Assembly: GCA_002682825.1 (NCBI GenBank)
Contig: NOKP01000022.1
Span: 772,918 to 836,917, forward strand
DNA from: Neonectria sp. B-13
Taxonomy: Eukaryota; Ascomycota; Sordariomycetes; Hypocreales; Nectriaceae
Length of the DNA stretch: 64,000 nt
Reading direction: 5' to 3'
Shown here: piece after piece, positions 22,716 through 33,709 of the stretch
Position numbering within the stretch: position 1 is the stretch's first letter
Layout: every line of letters starts with the position of its first letter
Made by a program: the position numbers and the translations under genes
The notes under the pieces: model-generated
Told to the model about the DNA's origin: nothing
The model's input: the letters and a program-made list of their open reading frames with translations, nothing else
Databases searched by the model: none

Positions 22716-24728
22716 ATGGCGACCGAATCTCGCCAGAAGGTATGAAAAAGCTCTTTTCCAAACGCCGCCTTTATTCCTTGCTTATTCTACCCCCAGGAGC
22801 TGGAGCAGATTCAGAATGAGCTGGATATTGAGATTATCCCCGGAACGGAGATCATGACAGACATTGGGAGCCATCACTTCGTCAAGAGTGAAGACAAGTC
22901 GCACCGCGTCCTCGTCCCCCAGCCCTCCAGCGATCCTCACGACCCTCTGAATTGGACAAAGATGTGGAAACTGTCTGCCCTCGTAGCCGTGTCCACCATG
23001 AGCTTCACACAGGGCTTCGCTCCTTTAGCCCTTGGCCCCATGTTTGGCTACCTGATGGAAGACTACAACCGGTCCCTTACCGACGTCATCCAGTTCACAG
23101 GTGTTACCATCCTGGTCCTCGGTTTCAGCAACTTCATCTGGTGAGTCAAACTTGTCGCTCAGGAATCAACTCTGCAGCGAAAGCTTGCTAACACGCTGTC
23201 ACGCAGGGTCCCCATCTCGACTTCTTTCGGCCGCCGACCCGTCCTAATCGTCTCTCAAATCGTATGCTTGGCTTCGCACATCTGGCGGGCAAATGCAACT
23301 ACATACAAAGGGTTCATGGGGGCTTCCATGTGAGTTCTCGGCAATCGTGCCACATCCACCCGTTAATAGTTCTTGACTCACCCGTCATGCCAGTCTGAGC
23401 GGCATCGGAGCCGGTCCTGGGGAGACAATACAGCCAAGCGTCATCGCGGATATATTCTTCCTCCATGATCGTGGGAAGTGGAACACCATGTACTGGGTTA
23501 TATACACTGGTGCGCTGATTGTAAGTCACCCACTTCGACAGCTGTCCGGCTCTTTTGACTCAGCTAACGACTTCAGGTGGCGCCTATCATAGCAGGAGCC
23601 ATGGCAGATCACACCGGCTGGCCATCCTTCTGGTGGCTGAACGCCGCCATGACCGCTGCATCACTTATTGTAATTGTGTTCGGCTTTCCCGAGACCATGT
23701 TTAGTCGCGTGGAGGCAACCGAAGGCCAACTCCCCCCGACCGAGGCATCGTCAAAGGTTTTCCAGGTCCAGCATCAAGAAGAGAGTCTAGGTGAAAAGAG
23801 CCCTGATCAGTTCAATGGGAGTGAATTGGACGTCAACGCCGAGAGAGACCCTTGCCTTGGAAAAGGGACACCGAGTCGGCAACAGTGGATGCCTTTTCAA
23901 ACAACTGAATCCCCGCTTAGATCCATCATGCTCGATCTCTGGATTCCTTGGAAGCTCTTCTCGTTTCCCATCGTTTTGTTCGCTTCGTTTGTTGTCAGCT
24001 GGAGCTGTAGCTTCATTCTGATTCTGAACCTTACGCAGACTCAAGTCTTTTCCGCCCCTCCTTACAACTTGAGCTCACAATCAATCGGTCAGTCTGTTTT
24101 GTTACCCTTGAGTGAGATCTACGGACACTTACATCTTTCCGCTAGGCTTCACCAACTTCTCACTTTTCGTCGGGGCCTTGATTGGTCTCGCGACAGCCGG
24201 ACCCTTGAGCGATTGGGTTTCTGCTCGCGCAACTGCTCGTAACAACGGTATTCGAGAGCCGGAGATGCGACTTCCCGCAATGATCCCGTACGTTTTGGTA
24301 ATGGCTTTTGGGCATATCATCACGGCTATTGGCTACCAACGCCAGTGGCCCTGGCCTGTCATTGTCGTCCTCGGCTATTCTTGCGCAGGCATTCAAGTCG
24401 CAGGGCTGCCGAGCATAAGTAGCACCTATGCCGTCGATAGCTACAAACCCGTTGCTGGGTCTCTGTTTGTTGCAATCACTGTCAATAAGAACCTTTGGGG
24501 CTACGGCATGGGTCGCTTTATCACCCCCTGGACGGAAGCAAACGGGTAAGCCATTCTCCAGTTGCGATACCCTTTTATATGCTGACCACCTATTGCCCTA
24601 GCTTCATCAACGCTTTTATGGTCAACATGGCACTCACTTTCATCTGGTGCCTGTTTGCGATTATGTTTTACTTCTACGGGAAGACCTTTCGGAGGTGGAC
24701 TAAAGACAGCATTGTTCACAAGTTATAA
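22716..24728 (+). CDS. MFS transporter, DHA1-like
   Basis: Seven exons: 22716-22739, 22797-23140, 23207-23329, 23394-23520, 23577-24087, 24146-24545, 24602-24728; 551 aa, phases all consistent. The N-terminal tail ends in SSDPHDPLNWTKMWK, the DPxxPxNW signature that precedes helix 1 in fungal DHA1 proteins. Helices follow with WVPISTSFGRRPVLI, GIGAGPGETIQPSVIADIFF and HDRGKWNTMYW. The central loop (about 80 residues after ETMF) is acidic and hydrophilic. The C-terminal half has NFSLFVGALIGLATAGPLSDW and YAVDSYKPVAGSLFVAITVNKNLWGYGMGRFITPW. A plasma-membrane carrier of unknown substrate. Same family as the minus-strand gene at 49092. Confidence 0.9.
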
Positions 24729-25130
24729 TTAGGAGCACACTCTCTTCTTTAACCCAGCGACTATAGCATTCTCTCAGAACATTAATAGTGGGATACAAAG
24801 TTGCTTTAATATTAAACAAAGAAGTGGTTGCAGCCAACATGGCAACACATCATTCGAGTCCACAGAGCAAGGTGCTAATACCTATACGTGTAAATAAGGA
24901 GTAATTGGAGGTCAACCAGTTACAACGCATGTCCTGGTCAAGTCAAAACGTCACAGACGACCTAGTAATTGGAACTCACTTCAAGGAAACCGGACCTGAG
25001 TCTCGTACCGAGATGAATCCATGAGTAGGAGACAGGCAAGGGAGACCTTCAACAACTGCTCAATAAATATTATGGAAAGAATATCGATTAATGGCCCATT
25101 GGCCTTTGACATTTCCCTCTTCCAAACAAC
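24729..25130. other. Intergenic between convergent genes
   Basis: 400 bp between two 3' ends; no feature seen. Confidence 0.5.
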
Positions 25131-27365
25131 TTAGATGAGAATGGACACTGCCGTATTAGACGGGTCCATGACCATGTAGGGAACGCTGCCAGCATCCATG
25201 TTCTTGCTCGTGATGAGAAATTCGACCTCGAGCTTCTTCAGGTCAAGGTAAAACAACTCGCTTATTCTCTGGATTTCCTTGTCCTCGTCATCATTCCCGC
25301 GATGGGCTCTCCACTGGGACTGTGCGAACGTGATGAGACTCCTGTCACCAGGGACCTTGAAGCTGAGAAGCCAGGGCAGTTGCACCGCAAGCAGCCACTG
25401 CCTCTGTCTCCCACAGGGCAACGATGCGACAAGGGTGCTCTCCGTGTACGCATTGAGTTCCTTGAGGCTGGTGGGCATCGCTTGGCAGAGAGATGGGGGC
25501 TTGGCGAGAACAAAGGCCTGGTAGAAGTTCTGGAGATAGTTGACCGCGCTGTGGAATGGGGCAGCGATGTGGATACTCATGGTGACGGCATCGCAGAGCT
25601 CGTCCAGTGTCTGGATCGTGGGGAATGTCTTGATCCAGCCGTTTGTCTGCACCTCTTTGCTCCAGTTCTGCACGTACTGGTCCTCTTTGATCGTTTTGTC
25701 CGCCGTCGCCTTGTCGTAGTACATCAGAAGCATGCTCATGACGTATTTGCGGATGCAGTTCCACATAGAGAGCATATCCTTGGCGTAAGCGTAGTTCTTG
25801 TACTTGTCCTTGGCGAGGCCGTCTGCCGTGTTGGGGAAGCCTCGTCGCTTAAGATCGTTGGGCACGTAATTCTTGACATAGTCGAAGTTTTCGAACTCGG
25901 AACGAATGAGCTGGTAAAGATAGTCCGGCTTCAGTCCAACCAGGTCCTTGACGACCTGGGGAACAAGGGTGGATCTTGCGGCCGCGTTGAGAGAGAGTGT
26001 CTTGTACCAGTGCGGCTCGAGAAGCTTGTACACGATGTGATTCATGGGGATGCTGCGGTGGGTGGCAACAATCAAGGCCTCCTCGATCATGTGGGCGCGA
26101 GTCAAATGAACGGAAATCTCATGACGGATCCAGTCCGAGACTTGAGAGCAAGTCTTGGCGTATCGCCAGGGCCAGTCAGTCTCTTCCTTGTTGGATGGAT
26201 CAGTAGGCAGCTTCCTCTTGTTGAAAATGGTGACGGAGTTTTGCATGCTCGTCTTGTAGTCGCAAACAATGGCGACAGGGTGCAGTTTTCCATCGTCGTG
26301 AAGCCGGAAGAGCGTCACAGCGGCGCAAGCCCAGTTGTCGTCCGAAAGTGGCTCTGTGTGTCAATTCCTCATTAGGACCAGCTCCAACGGCAGCACGGAA
26401 ATAGCGACAGTCCTGGACGAAAAGCGAGTTCGGATCGACCTGGGGAAGAGTTTTGGCCCAGTCGTCATATCCGTTCCTCTTGGCGGTGTCGATGAACTCG
26501 GCCAACAGGTCCTTGGGAACCTTCTCAATCGTTGTCGGGTTGGTCCCGGTGAAGGACTGATCTGCAAACCGGCGATCTGTGAACCAGTCGGGCAGAAGGC
26601 CGATGTTGGCGCCTTGCTCGATGTCTGTTCCAGACTTGCGGTGAGACTTGTTGTACGTCTCATACGCCTTGATGCTCAGTCCTTGGTCAGGCGCGCCGCT
26701 GATGTTTCCGTTGGTGAGACCAAACAGCCAGCTCGCCGTCTTCCCAACAAAAGTGTCTGGGACGACCTGCTTGAGGAGAACCGCAGTCTCGGCAAGGCCG
26801 AGCGCGTTGAAAATCTTCCACTCGGCGACTTGATCTTTCTCCGGAATGTCCTGCAGGTGGGGTGGGTACTGCGCAGTGGTTCCATCGGCGTTCTTGGGGT
26901 AGGCTGAGTACTGGTAGATGCTTGTCTTTGCAGAAAGGTCCGTGTATCGGGGCAAGGTTGGCTCGACTTGCAAAACATCGAAGTAAGACTCGTAGCTGCA
27001 GCGTAATGAGTGGCTGGTACTTGTGAAGGCACGCGCAAACATGAGACTCAGCTGCGCTCAATTCGACCGTAAGCATGAGTCAAAGCGGCCTGGGTACCTG
27101 AATAGGTTCCCTCCACAATGTTTCCCCCTCCCAGCTGTGGACGCTTCTCCAAGTTGTCAGGGTTGGGTTTGGCGTAGATCTTCAGCTTCACAAGCTCTCC
27201 GTTGAAGACACCAGGATCAATGTCCACAAAAGGCACGTCCCTGATTCCGATACTGAGTTCCTTCTTGCGATCTGCGACTGAAGGATGTTTCAGAATGTCA
27301 TCTGGCTTGGGGACATCGGGCGCGGTGGGTGGCGGCACCGGAAGGGAAACGTCAAGGATCGTCAT
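25131..27365 (-). CDS. Lipoxygenase
   Basis: Exons 27365-27052, 26995-26397 and 26353-25131 give 711 aa with every phase matching. It inserts oxygen into polyunsaturated fatty acids (linoleate/linolenate) to make hydroperoxides. The metal site is complete: WIRHEISVHLTRAH begins the H-x4-H-x4-H-x17-H-x8-H lipoxygenase signature (residues ~380-415), HSAVN near residue 574 supplies the later His/Asn ligands, and the C-terminus ends SILI with the terminal Ile carboxylate of iron enzymes. SYFDVLQVEPTLPRYTDL is the entry of the catalytic domain. No signal peptide is seen, unlike secreted Mn-lipoxygenases. Intron 2 is 43 nt. Intron 1 (26996-27051) ends normally at CTGCAG, but its only phase-compatible donor is CTGAGT instead of GTGAGT. 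A longer start at 27464 is open but falls across the TATA box. Confidence 0.85.
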
Positions 27366-27467
27366 TTTGAAAAGACTAGCAGCGGGTATGACTGTGGTTT
27401 TAAAAATGAGCTGAAGATGAAGGCTGCTGTGGTGAAAAGTGTTTGACCGAGGAGAAAAGTTCAACGT

Positions 27468-27474
27468 CTTTATA
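27468..27474 (-). promoter_or_regulatory. TATA box of the lipoxygenase gene
   Basis: TATAAAG on the minus strand, about 103 bp upstream of the ATG at 27365. It supports that start over the in-frame ATG at 27464. Confidence 0.5.
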
Positions 27475-28917
27475 GGAGAGGAGGTATGTTTGTGAGGTGG
27501 CTACTGTGAGACTGGCTAAGTTTGCCCTTGTGTGAGTGTTACTCGGCCCCCGCATGTTTGTACTGGTCTGCAGAACTCTAGCACTATGAAAAGGCGGAGG
27601 GAATGCTGCAGTCAGATACAGCCTCAGCCAGCCACCGGCTCAGAATGTCTCTAGCAAAAAGCGACGTAGAAGCACAGGCTGAGGGGAAGGGCTGTGACGG
27701 CTTTCAAGTCGATACATATTCGAAGGGCCTAGACCCAAGCCCTACGTTTAGCTTCGTTTTTTTCAAGTCATTGGCTCCCATTATGATTCGCGCCATTGCG
27801 GCCCGGCTGAGACAGGCGCGGGGTCACGACACGAGGGTTAACGACGTAATTGTTAGACTTCACGGTGGTGTAAGTTTCAAAGTCCTGTTCTACCGATGGG
27901 CTTTTGACAATCCCCTTCTGTTCTCGGGAGCACCAACGAGACAACCGAATTGCCATACGCCCTTGGTCGGCTGATCTTCAGGTCGGGACACCAAGTTCTA
28001 GTGCAGCCAATAGTCTGCGAGCTAATAGACAAGTATATCAAGAACCCGCAGCTCGGCTGACTGTTTCAACGCCACGACCCGTCCCGCCGCGTCACTCGAG
28101 CTTACTTTTCGTACACGGCTGAGAGTGAGTAGCACGAATGAGGGGCAATCTGTTCGTCAGCGAATGGCAAAGGACAATAGGCTTCAGCACAACTACCTAC
28201 GAAAAACCTCTGTGGTGTCCCTAGTGCTGACGTGGGCGCTCATTCTCACCTGCATCGTACCCGCCCGGGCACTACGGCGAGACAGCCCTGCCGGGGACCA
28301 TCTCGGCCCACCCGCAGGCCATTACATGTCGTGGCCACTTACGATGTCTCAAGAAGCATCAACCTGTGAGAAGCGCCAGCCCGCAACCGCATATCGCCGA
28401 TATTGACCATCAAGAATGATGGACATCGTACTGTCTACACCGCCATTGCGTGCACAGCTATTCACGAGGTCTCAGCATTGGCCTATGCGCCTACCTCACA
28501 CGTAACTGATCTGTCATGTTAACGTTCTTCCCCGCTGTCTTGCTTAGGTATTGTGGCTGAAAGTGTCGGTAAACTTAGTTGTTGGCCAATAGCCTGTCGA
28601 AATTTGACATGTCATACGATACAGCGTTTATAGGGAATGTGATTGAGGATTAGAAGGGTTACACCACTTACCAGCCGCATATTGTCTGCATTGTCTGTCT
28701 CAGAAGACCTTGGCAAGAATAATCAAAAGCGTATCTTAACAGACCTCACTTGAAATAAATGTGTGAAAGGATGCGTAACTATTTGATTGAATTACCCGAT
28801 TGTTACGCCTAGACAAAAAGTGTGACGAACACCGAGGTCAGAACAACTGACGATGCAACATCGTACAAGCTGATCAAGCTCTATCTGATATAATAAATAT
28901 TCGAATTGAAGACAAAA
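27475..28917. other. Intergenic, lipoxygenase upstream region and DPP-IV 3' flank
   Basis: About 1.4 kb without a supported gene. A 93-codon plus-strand frame at 28125 contains one hydrophobic stretch but has no family resemblance or promoter, and I do not call it. Confidence 0.5.
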
Positions 28918-31275
28918 TTAATCCTCTCTTACGTCGTAGCCACGGATCTGTCGCCTGTTCCACTGATGCTTCAGTTCCGTTTCCTTCGACACCCTCTTGA
29001 CCTCGTCGTACAACCTCGCGGTCAGGTACTTGTAAATGTACACGTCCGCTCCGTTGTAATTGATGCTGTGATCGCTATCTGTGAACGCAAACATCTTCAT
29101 CTTCTCAGGCGATACCCCTCCGCCCACAAGCAGGTCCACCAGGGCCGCTGTGTGCTGGTAATGCACGTTGTCATCGCCAGTGCCGTGAAGAACGCTAAAG
29201 CCACCCGCGACATTCTTGAAGCCGTCGACGTTATGCACCGCCGTTTCGAGGTAGCCGTCGAGGTTTCCATCGAGAGTCTTCATGTACCGTTCAGTGTACA
29301 TGGAGTCGTAGAAGCGCCAGTCAGACACCGGGGCGGTGATAAGACCAAACGTGAAAACACCGGAGTCGGCCTCAAGAGTCTTGGCGGTGAGGTATCCGCC
29401 GTAAGACCATCCCCACATGCCTAGCTTGTTGGGGTTGATGTAATCAAACTTGGAAATGAGTTGCTCGGCGGCCCAAATCTGGTCCAGAGGCTCAAGTTTG
29501 CCGAGTTGCGATGTGACGGTAGATCGGTATTCGCGGCCTCGGTGAGCAGTACCGCGGTTGTCGACTGTGTAGGTGATATACTCGAGTTCCGGGTCGGAGC
29601 TGATGTATGCTTTCCATCCGTAAGTCTGAAACCTCTTGCTGACAGACTGGGAATTAGGGCCGCCGTAGGGCGTGAAAAGGACAGGGTATTGCCTGGATGG
29701 GTCAAAGTTGGCGGGTAGCTGTTGCATGACGTTCAACTCGTACCCGTCTGGATGCTTGAGCTCAAAGTAGGAGATGTTGGGCAGGTTATACTCGGCAATG
29801 ACCTCGTAGAACTCTTTGTTGTCCTCAAGGACCCGAAGAGGCTTGGTAGTCGAATTGGAAGTGTAGACTTCTTGGTAGGGAACGTCGGGGCCCTGGTAGC
29901 TGAGGATGTAGTAGCCCCCTTCTGAGGAGAAGGACGCAGACCAATAGGCAGGGATGGAGTCGTCGACAAGCGAAGTGACTTTTTGCGTCGCCCAAGAGAC
30001 TTTGTAAACATGACGCTCGGTCGAGTGCCGCGTCGAAGCTTGATAGTAGACGAGACTCCGGGCGTTGTCAACGTACAGAATTGAAGCGACCTCCCACTCG
30101 CCAGAGGTGAGCTGAATGCCCTTGCCGCCGTTCACTGGGTATAGGTAGATGTGACTCCATCCATCCTCGTCAGAAAGGTCAACGTAGTATGTGGCGTTGC
30201 CAGAAGCTTTGAGAGGGCCAACATAAGCAATGGTCAGGGTGTTTTCAAGCCAGCCGTCCGTGCCGTCACGTTCGCGGATGAGTTTGGACTTCAACGAAGT
30301 CGGATCAACCACGACATGGGCATCCAGATCTTGAACCCGGTTGAAGGCGCGGTAAATGAGCGCCGTGTGAGTATCAGTGACCCATGCGACTTCGCCGATG
30401 ATGAGATTGTCGGGCTCAAAGACATCGACGGGGACGGGTTCATAGTCGCCTGACGAGACGGCTAGCAAGCTGAGCTGGACAGTTGGATTGGTGGAGCCGA
30501 CCTTGGGATAACGCAAGTCGAGTTCTTCGGGGTAAGTCGGTGCGAGCTCCTGGCCGTCCATGTAGTAGGGAATGGTGAAGGTGCCGACGCCAGTCTCGTT
30601 GAAGCTGAGAAAGGCGATAAATTTGGCGTCGGGCGAGAACCACAGCGTGGAGCGGGTACCATAGATCTCTTCCTCGTAGACCCAGTCCGGGACTCCGTGG
30701 AACATGTCCGGCCCACCATCACTGGTGATCTGGCTGATCTTCCCGGTGTCATAGTCAAGGATGAACAGATTATTGCCGCGAACAAACGCTACAGCGTCTC
30801 CTACGGGAGCGAGCTCGGCGTACTGAATGTCACCCACCTGGTCCTCAACCAGGGGCGTCAGCTCGCCAGACTCGACATCAAGAATGAAGTAGTCGGCAAA
30901 GTACGAGTAACGGTACTGCTTGGTCGCGTTGGTGGCGATCAGCATACGGGTCGCATCGGCGCTGATCCAGTACTCCTCCACGTTCTCGGGCAGTTGATCA
31001 GCAGTCACCCAGGTATCGGTGCTGCCGCTGACGATGTTGGTGAGCACCAGGTCTCCGGCTGAGTTGGAGGTGATGTACAGGCCATCTTGACCGGCAGACG
31101 ACCAGGCCACACTGACGGTCGAAGGGAGAATAGTGGCGCGGGGACTGGTCTCGTTGAAGATGAGAAGGCGCTCACCGTCGCCCACAGGCTGGTACGGCTG
31201 GCGGGGAGGCTCAATTGCTAAGACCAGCGAGGGGAGACTTAGCAAAGCTGCCACCACTCCCTTGAGGAAGGCCAT
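28918..31275 (-). CDS. DPP4: Secreted dipeptidyl peptidase IV (family S9B)
   Basis: A single exon encodes 785 aa, the usual length for fungal secreted DPP-IV. MAFLKGVVAALLSLPSLVLA is a signal peptide. The beta-propeller domain includes TKQYRYSYFADYFILDVESGELTPL and DMFHGVPDWVYEEEIYGTRSTLWFSPD, whose paired Glu residues bind the substrate N-terminus. The C-terminal alpha/beta-hydrolase domain has the nucleophile in GMWGWSYGGYLTAK (Ser near residue 624), the Asp in HGTGDDNVHYQHT (near 701) and the His in FTDSDHSINY (near 736). It removes Xaa-Pro or Xaa-Ala dipeptides from peptides outside the cell. Many N-x-S/T sequons (NETS, NATK, NSTTK) agree with secretion. The catalytic triad is complete. 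Confidence 0.95.
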   Translation of the reverse strand: MAFLKGVVAALLSLPSLVLAIEPPRQPYQPVGDGERLLIFNETSPRATILPSTVSVAWSSAGQDGLYITSNSAGDLVLTNIVSGSTDTWVTADQLPENVEEYWISADATRMLIATNATKQYRYSYFADYFILDVESGELTPLVEDQVGDIQYAELAPVGDAVAFVRGNNLFILDYDTGKISQITSDGGPDMFHGVPDWVYEEEIYGTRSTLWFSPDAKFIAFLSFNETGVGTFTIPYYMDGQELAPTYPEELDLRYPKVGSTNPTVQLSLLAVSSGDYEPVPVDVFEPDNLIIGEVAWVTDTHTALIYRAFNRVQDLDAHVVVDPTSLKSKLIRERDGTDGWLENTLTIAYVGPLKASGNATYYVDLSDEDGWSHIYLYPVNGGKGIQLTSGEWEVASILYVDNARSLVYYQASTRHSTERHVYKVSWATQKVTSLVDDSIPAYWSASFSSEGGYYILSYQGPDVPYQEVYTSNSTTKPLRVLEDNKEFYEVIAEYNLPNISYFELKHPDGYELNVMQQLPANFDPSRQYPVLFTPYGGPNSQSVSKRFQTYGWKAYISSDPELEYITYTVDNRGTAHRGREYRSTVTSQLGKLEPLDQIWAAEQLISKFDYINPNKLGMWGWSYGGYLTAKTLEADSGVFTFGLITAPVSDWRFYDSMYTERYMKTLDGNLDGYLETAVHNVDGFKNVAGGFSVLHGTGDDNVHYQHTAALVDLLVGGGVSPEKMKMFAFTDSDHSINYNGADVYIYKYLTARLYDEVKRVSKETELKHQWNRRQIRGYDVRED

Positions 31276-31366
31276 CTTTGTCTACTTGGCCGGTGGTGTG
31301 AATGCTTGAAGATGAAGCCGGGTGGAACCGGGCACTCTACCGTGGTTCGTCTATGGACGTTGTGTA

Positions 31367-31373
31367 CTTTATA
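31367..31373 (-). promoter_or_regulatory. TATA box of the DPP-IV gene
   Basis: TATAAAG on the minus strand about 92 bp upstream of the ATG at 31275. Confidence 0.45.
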
Positions 31374-31948
31374 GCTGCTCATTCTCAATTCATCGCAGTT
31401 AATCACGTCGCAACTGTGTCTTGGATCATTGCATGTCACGGCCCGCCGCGATAAAGGTTGTGAAACTGAGCCGGCATAGCGACCTCCTGCATTTGGACGC
31501 GAACAAAAAGTTCCATTCGATGCTCCACAGCCAACCAACAGCCGAGTCCCTTGGCGGGGGGATCAGCGGCGGAGGAGCGACTCAAGGCGGAAGGTGAGGG
31601 GACATTATGACCTGCTGCGAGTTATCGGGAGGGGAAACTCGACGGCCAACAGTCGATCACGTAAAATTAGGGCCAAATCACAAGCAACCAGGGGGGCGTA
31701 GCGGAACTTTTCCTGGTTGATATCTCGACTAAATGTTTATGCTTAAATGATAGGCTTTCCCTCGCTTTAGGGTGACTAAATGGTCATCTGTACCTGCGTA
31801 GAGAGGAAGGTCTGTTATACAGGTCCTTTGTTCGTGTTACAAGCGCTAGAACAATTTGAGTAGACATGAAGTAAGTGATTGACGCCATTTGCGCTCTGCT
31901 CCTGATCCCAGACCATATGAAACCAATCCAACTACCAACACAACAATT
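31374..31948. other. Intergenic, DPP-IV upstream region
   Basis: About 575 bp with no gene or repeat recognised. Confidence 0.5.
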
Positions 31949-33178
31949 TCATTGATGGGAATTACAGCCATCAGCGCCCGTCTCGGTGTCGGCACCCCAC
32001 CCCATAGTCCGCTGGACCACCTCCAACCCAGCCTGAACGCCTCGGATGAAGTCTTCGGCGCCGGGCGCGAGGTACGCATCGTTGAGGTCGGCCTGCTGCA
32101 GCGTTGCCTGCTTGCGGCCGAGGATGGCTTGTTGAACGGGCCGGCGCCACAGGTCGTACCATTGGTCCTCGCTCAGGCAGGCGTACCGCATGTTGCCGCG
32201 GTCATCGGGCAGGCCCATGGGCCACTCGACGTAGACGGTCTCGAACCACTTGGTCCCGAAGGCCAGCCACGGCCACGAGAAGATCCACATGAAGGAGAAG
32301 TAGAACAGCAGCTCGATCCAGCGCGTCAGCCGCCAGCGGTTGGTGCGGCAGTTGTTGTAGATCTGCACCCGCGAGTCGAGCGTGGGGAAGGTGATGGCGA
32401 GGTGGCCGCGATAGTTGGTGGAGCGGACGAGGCTCTCCAGCTTGCCCCCGACGAGGGCAAAGTCCCATCCGACAAGGCGTCGCTCCAGGGTAAAGGCCTT
32501 GAGACTGGCCTGGCTTCCGCAGTAGCGCTGGCACCACTGGTCGACTCTCGGCGTGCCCTCCTCCGGAATCCCGCTGCCGCCGTAGCCCGGTGCGCGGGTG
32601 GGGAAGACGGTGCCGCGACGGACCTTGTCGAAGTTCCGGACGGCTTCCAGATGTTGCCAGCCGCGCCGCAACGCCATGTCCTCGTACAGCAGGGGAGTCA
32701 GCTCGATTTGCACGTCGAAGTCGACGACCTCGTTCCTGTTCTTCTTGTCGCCCGCCTTCTTGGTCTCGTAGTGGACGCCGCGGATGCGGACAAAGGGCCG
32801 GGGCGGCTGCACGGCGAGGCTATGGATGTGCTGCTCCAGGAAGGTCGGGTCGTTGTCTAGGCGGGGATCGAGATAGTAGGTGGTACTGGAATTTGCCGAG
32901 TACGGCTGCAACGGGTAGCCTGGGCCGTGGGTGGGGAGCAGGGTGGGATAGGCGTCCGAGTCGGAGGCGGCTGGGAAGCTCTGGCCCGGGTCAGAGACGG
33001 AATACCCGGGCGGAGGATCATGGCTGTTATTGTTGTCTGCGGTGTTCCGGTCGCCGGAGTGGACGCCATGGCCATCTTCGCCGCCGTCCAGGTATCGCCG
33101 GAGAGGCACCTGCGACGTGGCCGAGGCCTGCGAGTTCGCGCTGGCCGAGTCGCCCCGCGAGGGAGGGCTGTCGTTCAT
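31949..33178 (-). CDS. Conserved fungal membrane protein of unknown function
   Basis: A single exon of 409 aa, GC-rich. Residues 1-105 are Ser/Asp/Pro-rich and disordered. From about residue 110 the sequence becomes globular (HIHSLAVQPPRPFVRIRGVHYETKK), with an apparent beta-rich domain that includes QIYNNCRTNRWRLTRWIELL. One clear hydrophobic segment lies near residue 295 (FYFSFMWIFSWPWLAFG), likely a membrane anchor. The C-terminal ~90 residues are amphipathic and end in GLEVVQRTMGWGAD. I recognise the pattern as a protein widespread in filamentous ascomycetes with no proven function. The shorter in-frame antisense frames at this locus come from high GC and are not genes. Confidence 0.75.
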   Translation of the reverse strand: MNDSPPSRGDSASANSQASATSQVPLRRYLDGGEDGHGVHSGDRNTADNNNSHDPPPGYSVSDPGQSFPAASDSDAYPTLLPTHGPGYPLQPYSANSSTTYYLDPRLDNDPTFLEQHIHSLAVQPPRPFVRIRGVHYETKKAGDKKNRNEVVDFDVQIELTPLLYEDMALRRGWQHLEAVRNFDKVRRGTVFPTRAPGYGGSGIPEEGTPRVDQWCQRYCGSQASLKAFTLERRLVGWDFALVGGKLESLVRSTNYRGHLAITFPTLDSRVQIYNNCRTNRWRLTRWIELLFYFSFMWIFSWPWLAFGTKWFETVYVEWPMGLPDDRGNMRYACLSEDQWYDLWRRPVQQAILGRKQATLQQADLNDAYLAPGAEDFIRGVQAGLEVVQRTMGWGADTETGADGCNSHQ

Positions 33179-33709
33179 GGCTGGGCAGTGTGTGATGTGA
33201 CGATGGTTGCCACCAATTCCCCTCAGCGGGGAGAAAACGCAACCTGACTGTGCTTTGGGGAGTGGTGTGAGATGATGTGGTTAGTGACTCGTGAGCCGAG
33301 CGCCTCTGGAGCAACGCGACAACGCGACAGATGCGGTGGCCGGAAACACGACAATCAAGAAGAAGCCAGAGAGCGATATATTCAAGCGGAATAAAGATTC
33401 CGCGACATAACATACATGACGGTGGGATGACAAGGACGCCTCATCCAAAGGACAGGTTGTGAGGACAGCACGACAGCACACTGCACGCTGCACAGCCTCG
33501 TTTCGGCCGCTCCAGTGCCTTCAGGTACCTAATTTCTGCCTCGCCGAGTCGGACTATCCTGCTGCCTGATGGTGCCGGGTCACGTTTTGTGGCCTGCTAA
33601 AATTGCAGTTGTTAACGCAATTATGAGCTAGGCCCGCATTTCCCTAACAAGTAACTACGTACTCTCGTCCTCTAAATAAATCTCAGCCTTACTGTAGTAT
33701 TGTTCAACG
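33179..33709. other. Intergenic
   Basis: About 530 bp; upstream flank of the membrane-protein gene and 3' flank of a pseudogene. Nothing else was seen. Confidence 0.5.

Noticed and set aside
25302..26375. 357-codon plus-strand open frame antisense to the lipoxygenase
   Set aside because: It lies entirely over the lipoxygenase exons, has Val/Leu/Gly-rich composition without domain motifs and mirrors the coding bias of the real gene.
27366..27464. Upstream ATG extending the lipoxygenase by 33 residues
   Set aside because: It would begin at the TATA box and adds no signal peptide; the ATG at 27365 has the better context.
28125..28406. 93-codon frame with a hydrophobic stretch, considered as a small membrane protein
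   Set aside because: No homology, no TATA and no conserved feature; one hydrophobic run is expected by chance.
28906..29424. 172-codon plus-strand frame over the DPP-IV 3' end
   Set aside because: Antisense shadow of a strongly conserved serine peptidase.
31889..32860. 323-codon plus-strand open frame antisense to the 409-aa membrane protein
   Set aside because: GC-rich shadow of the minus-strand gene; no motif, no promoter.
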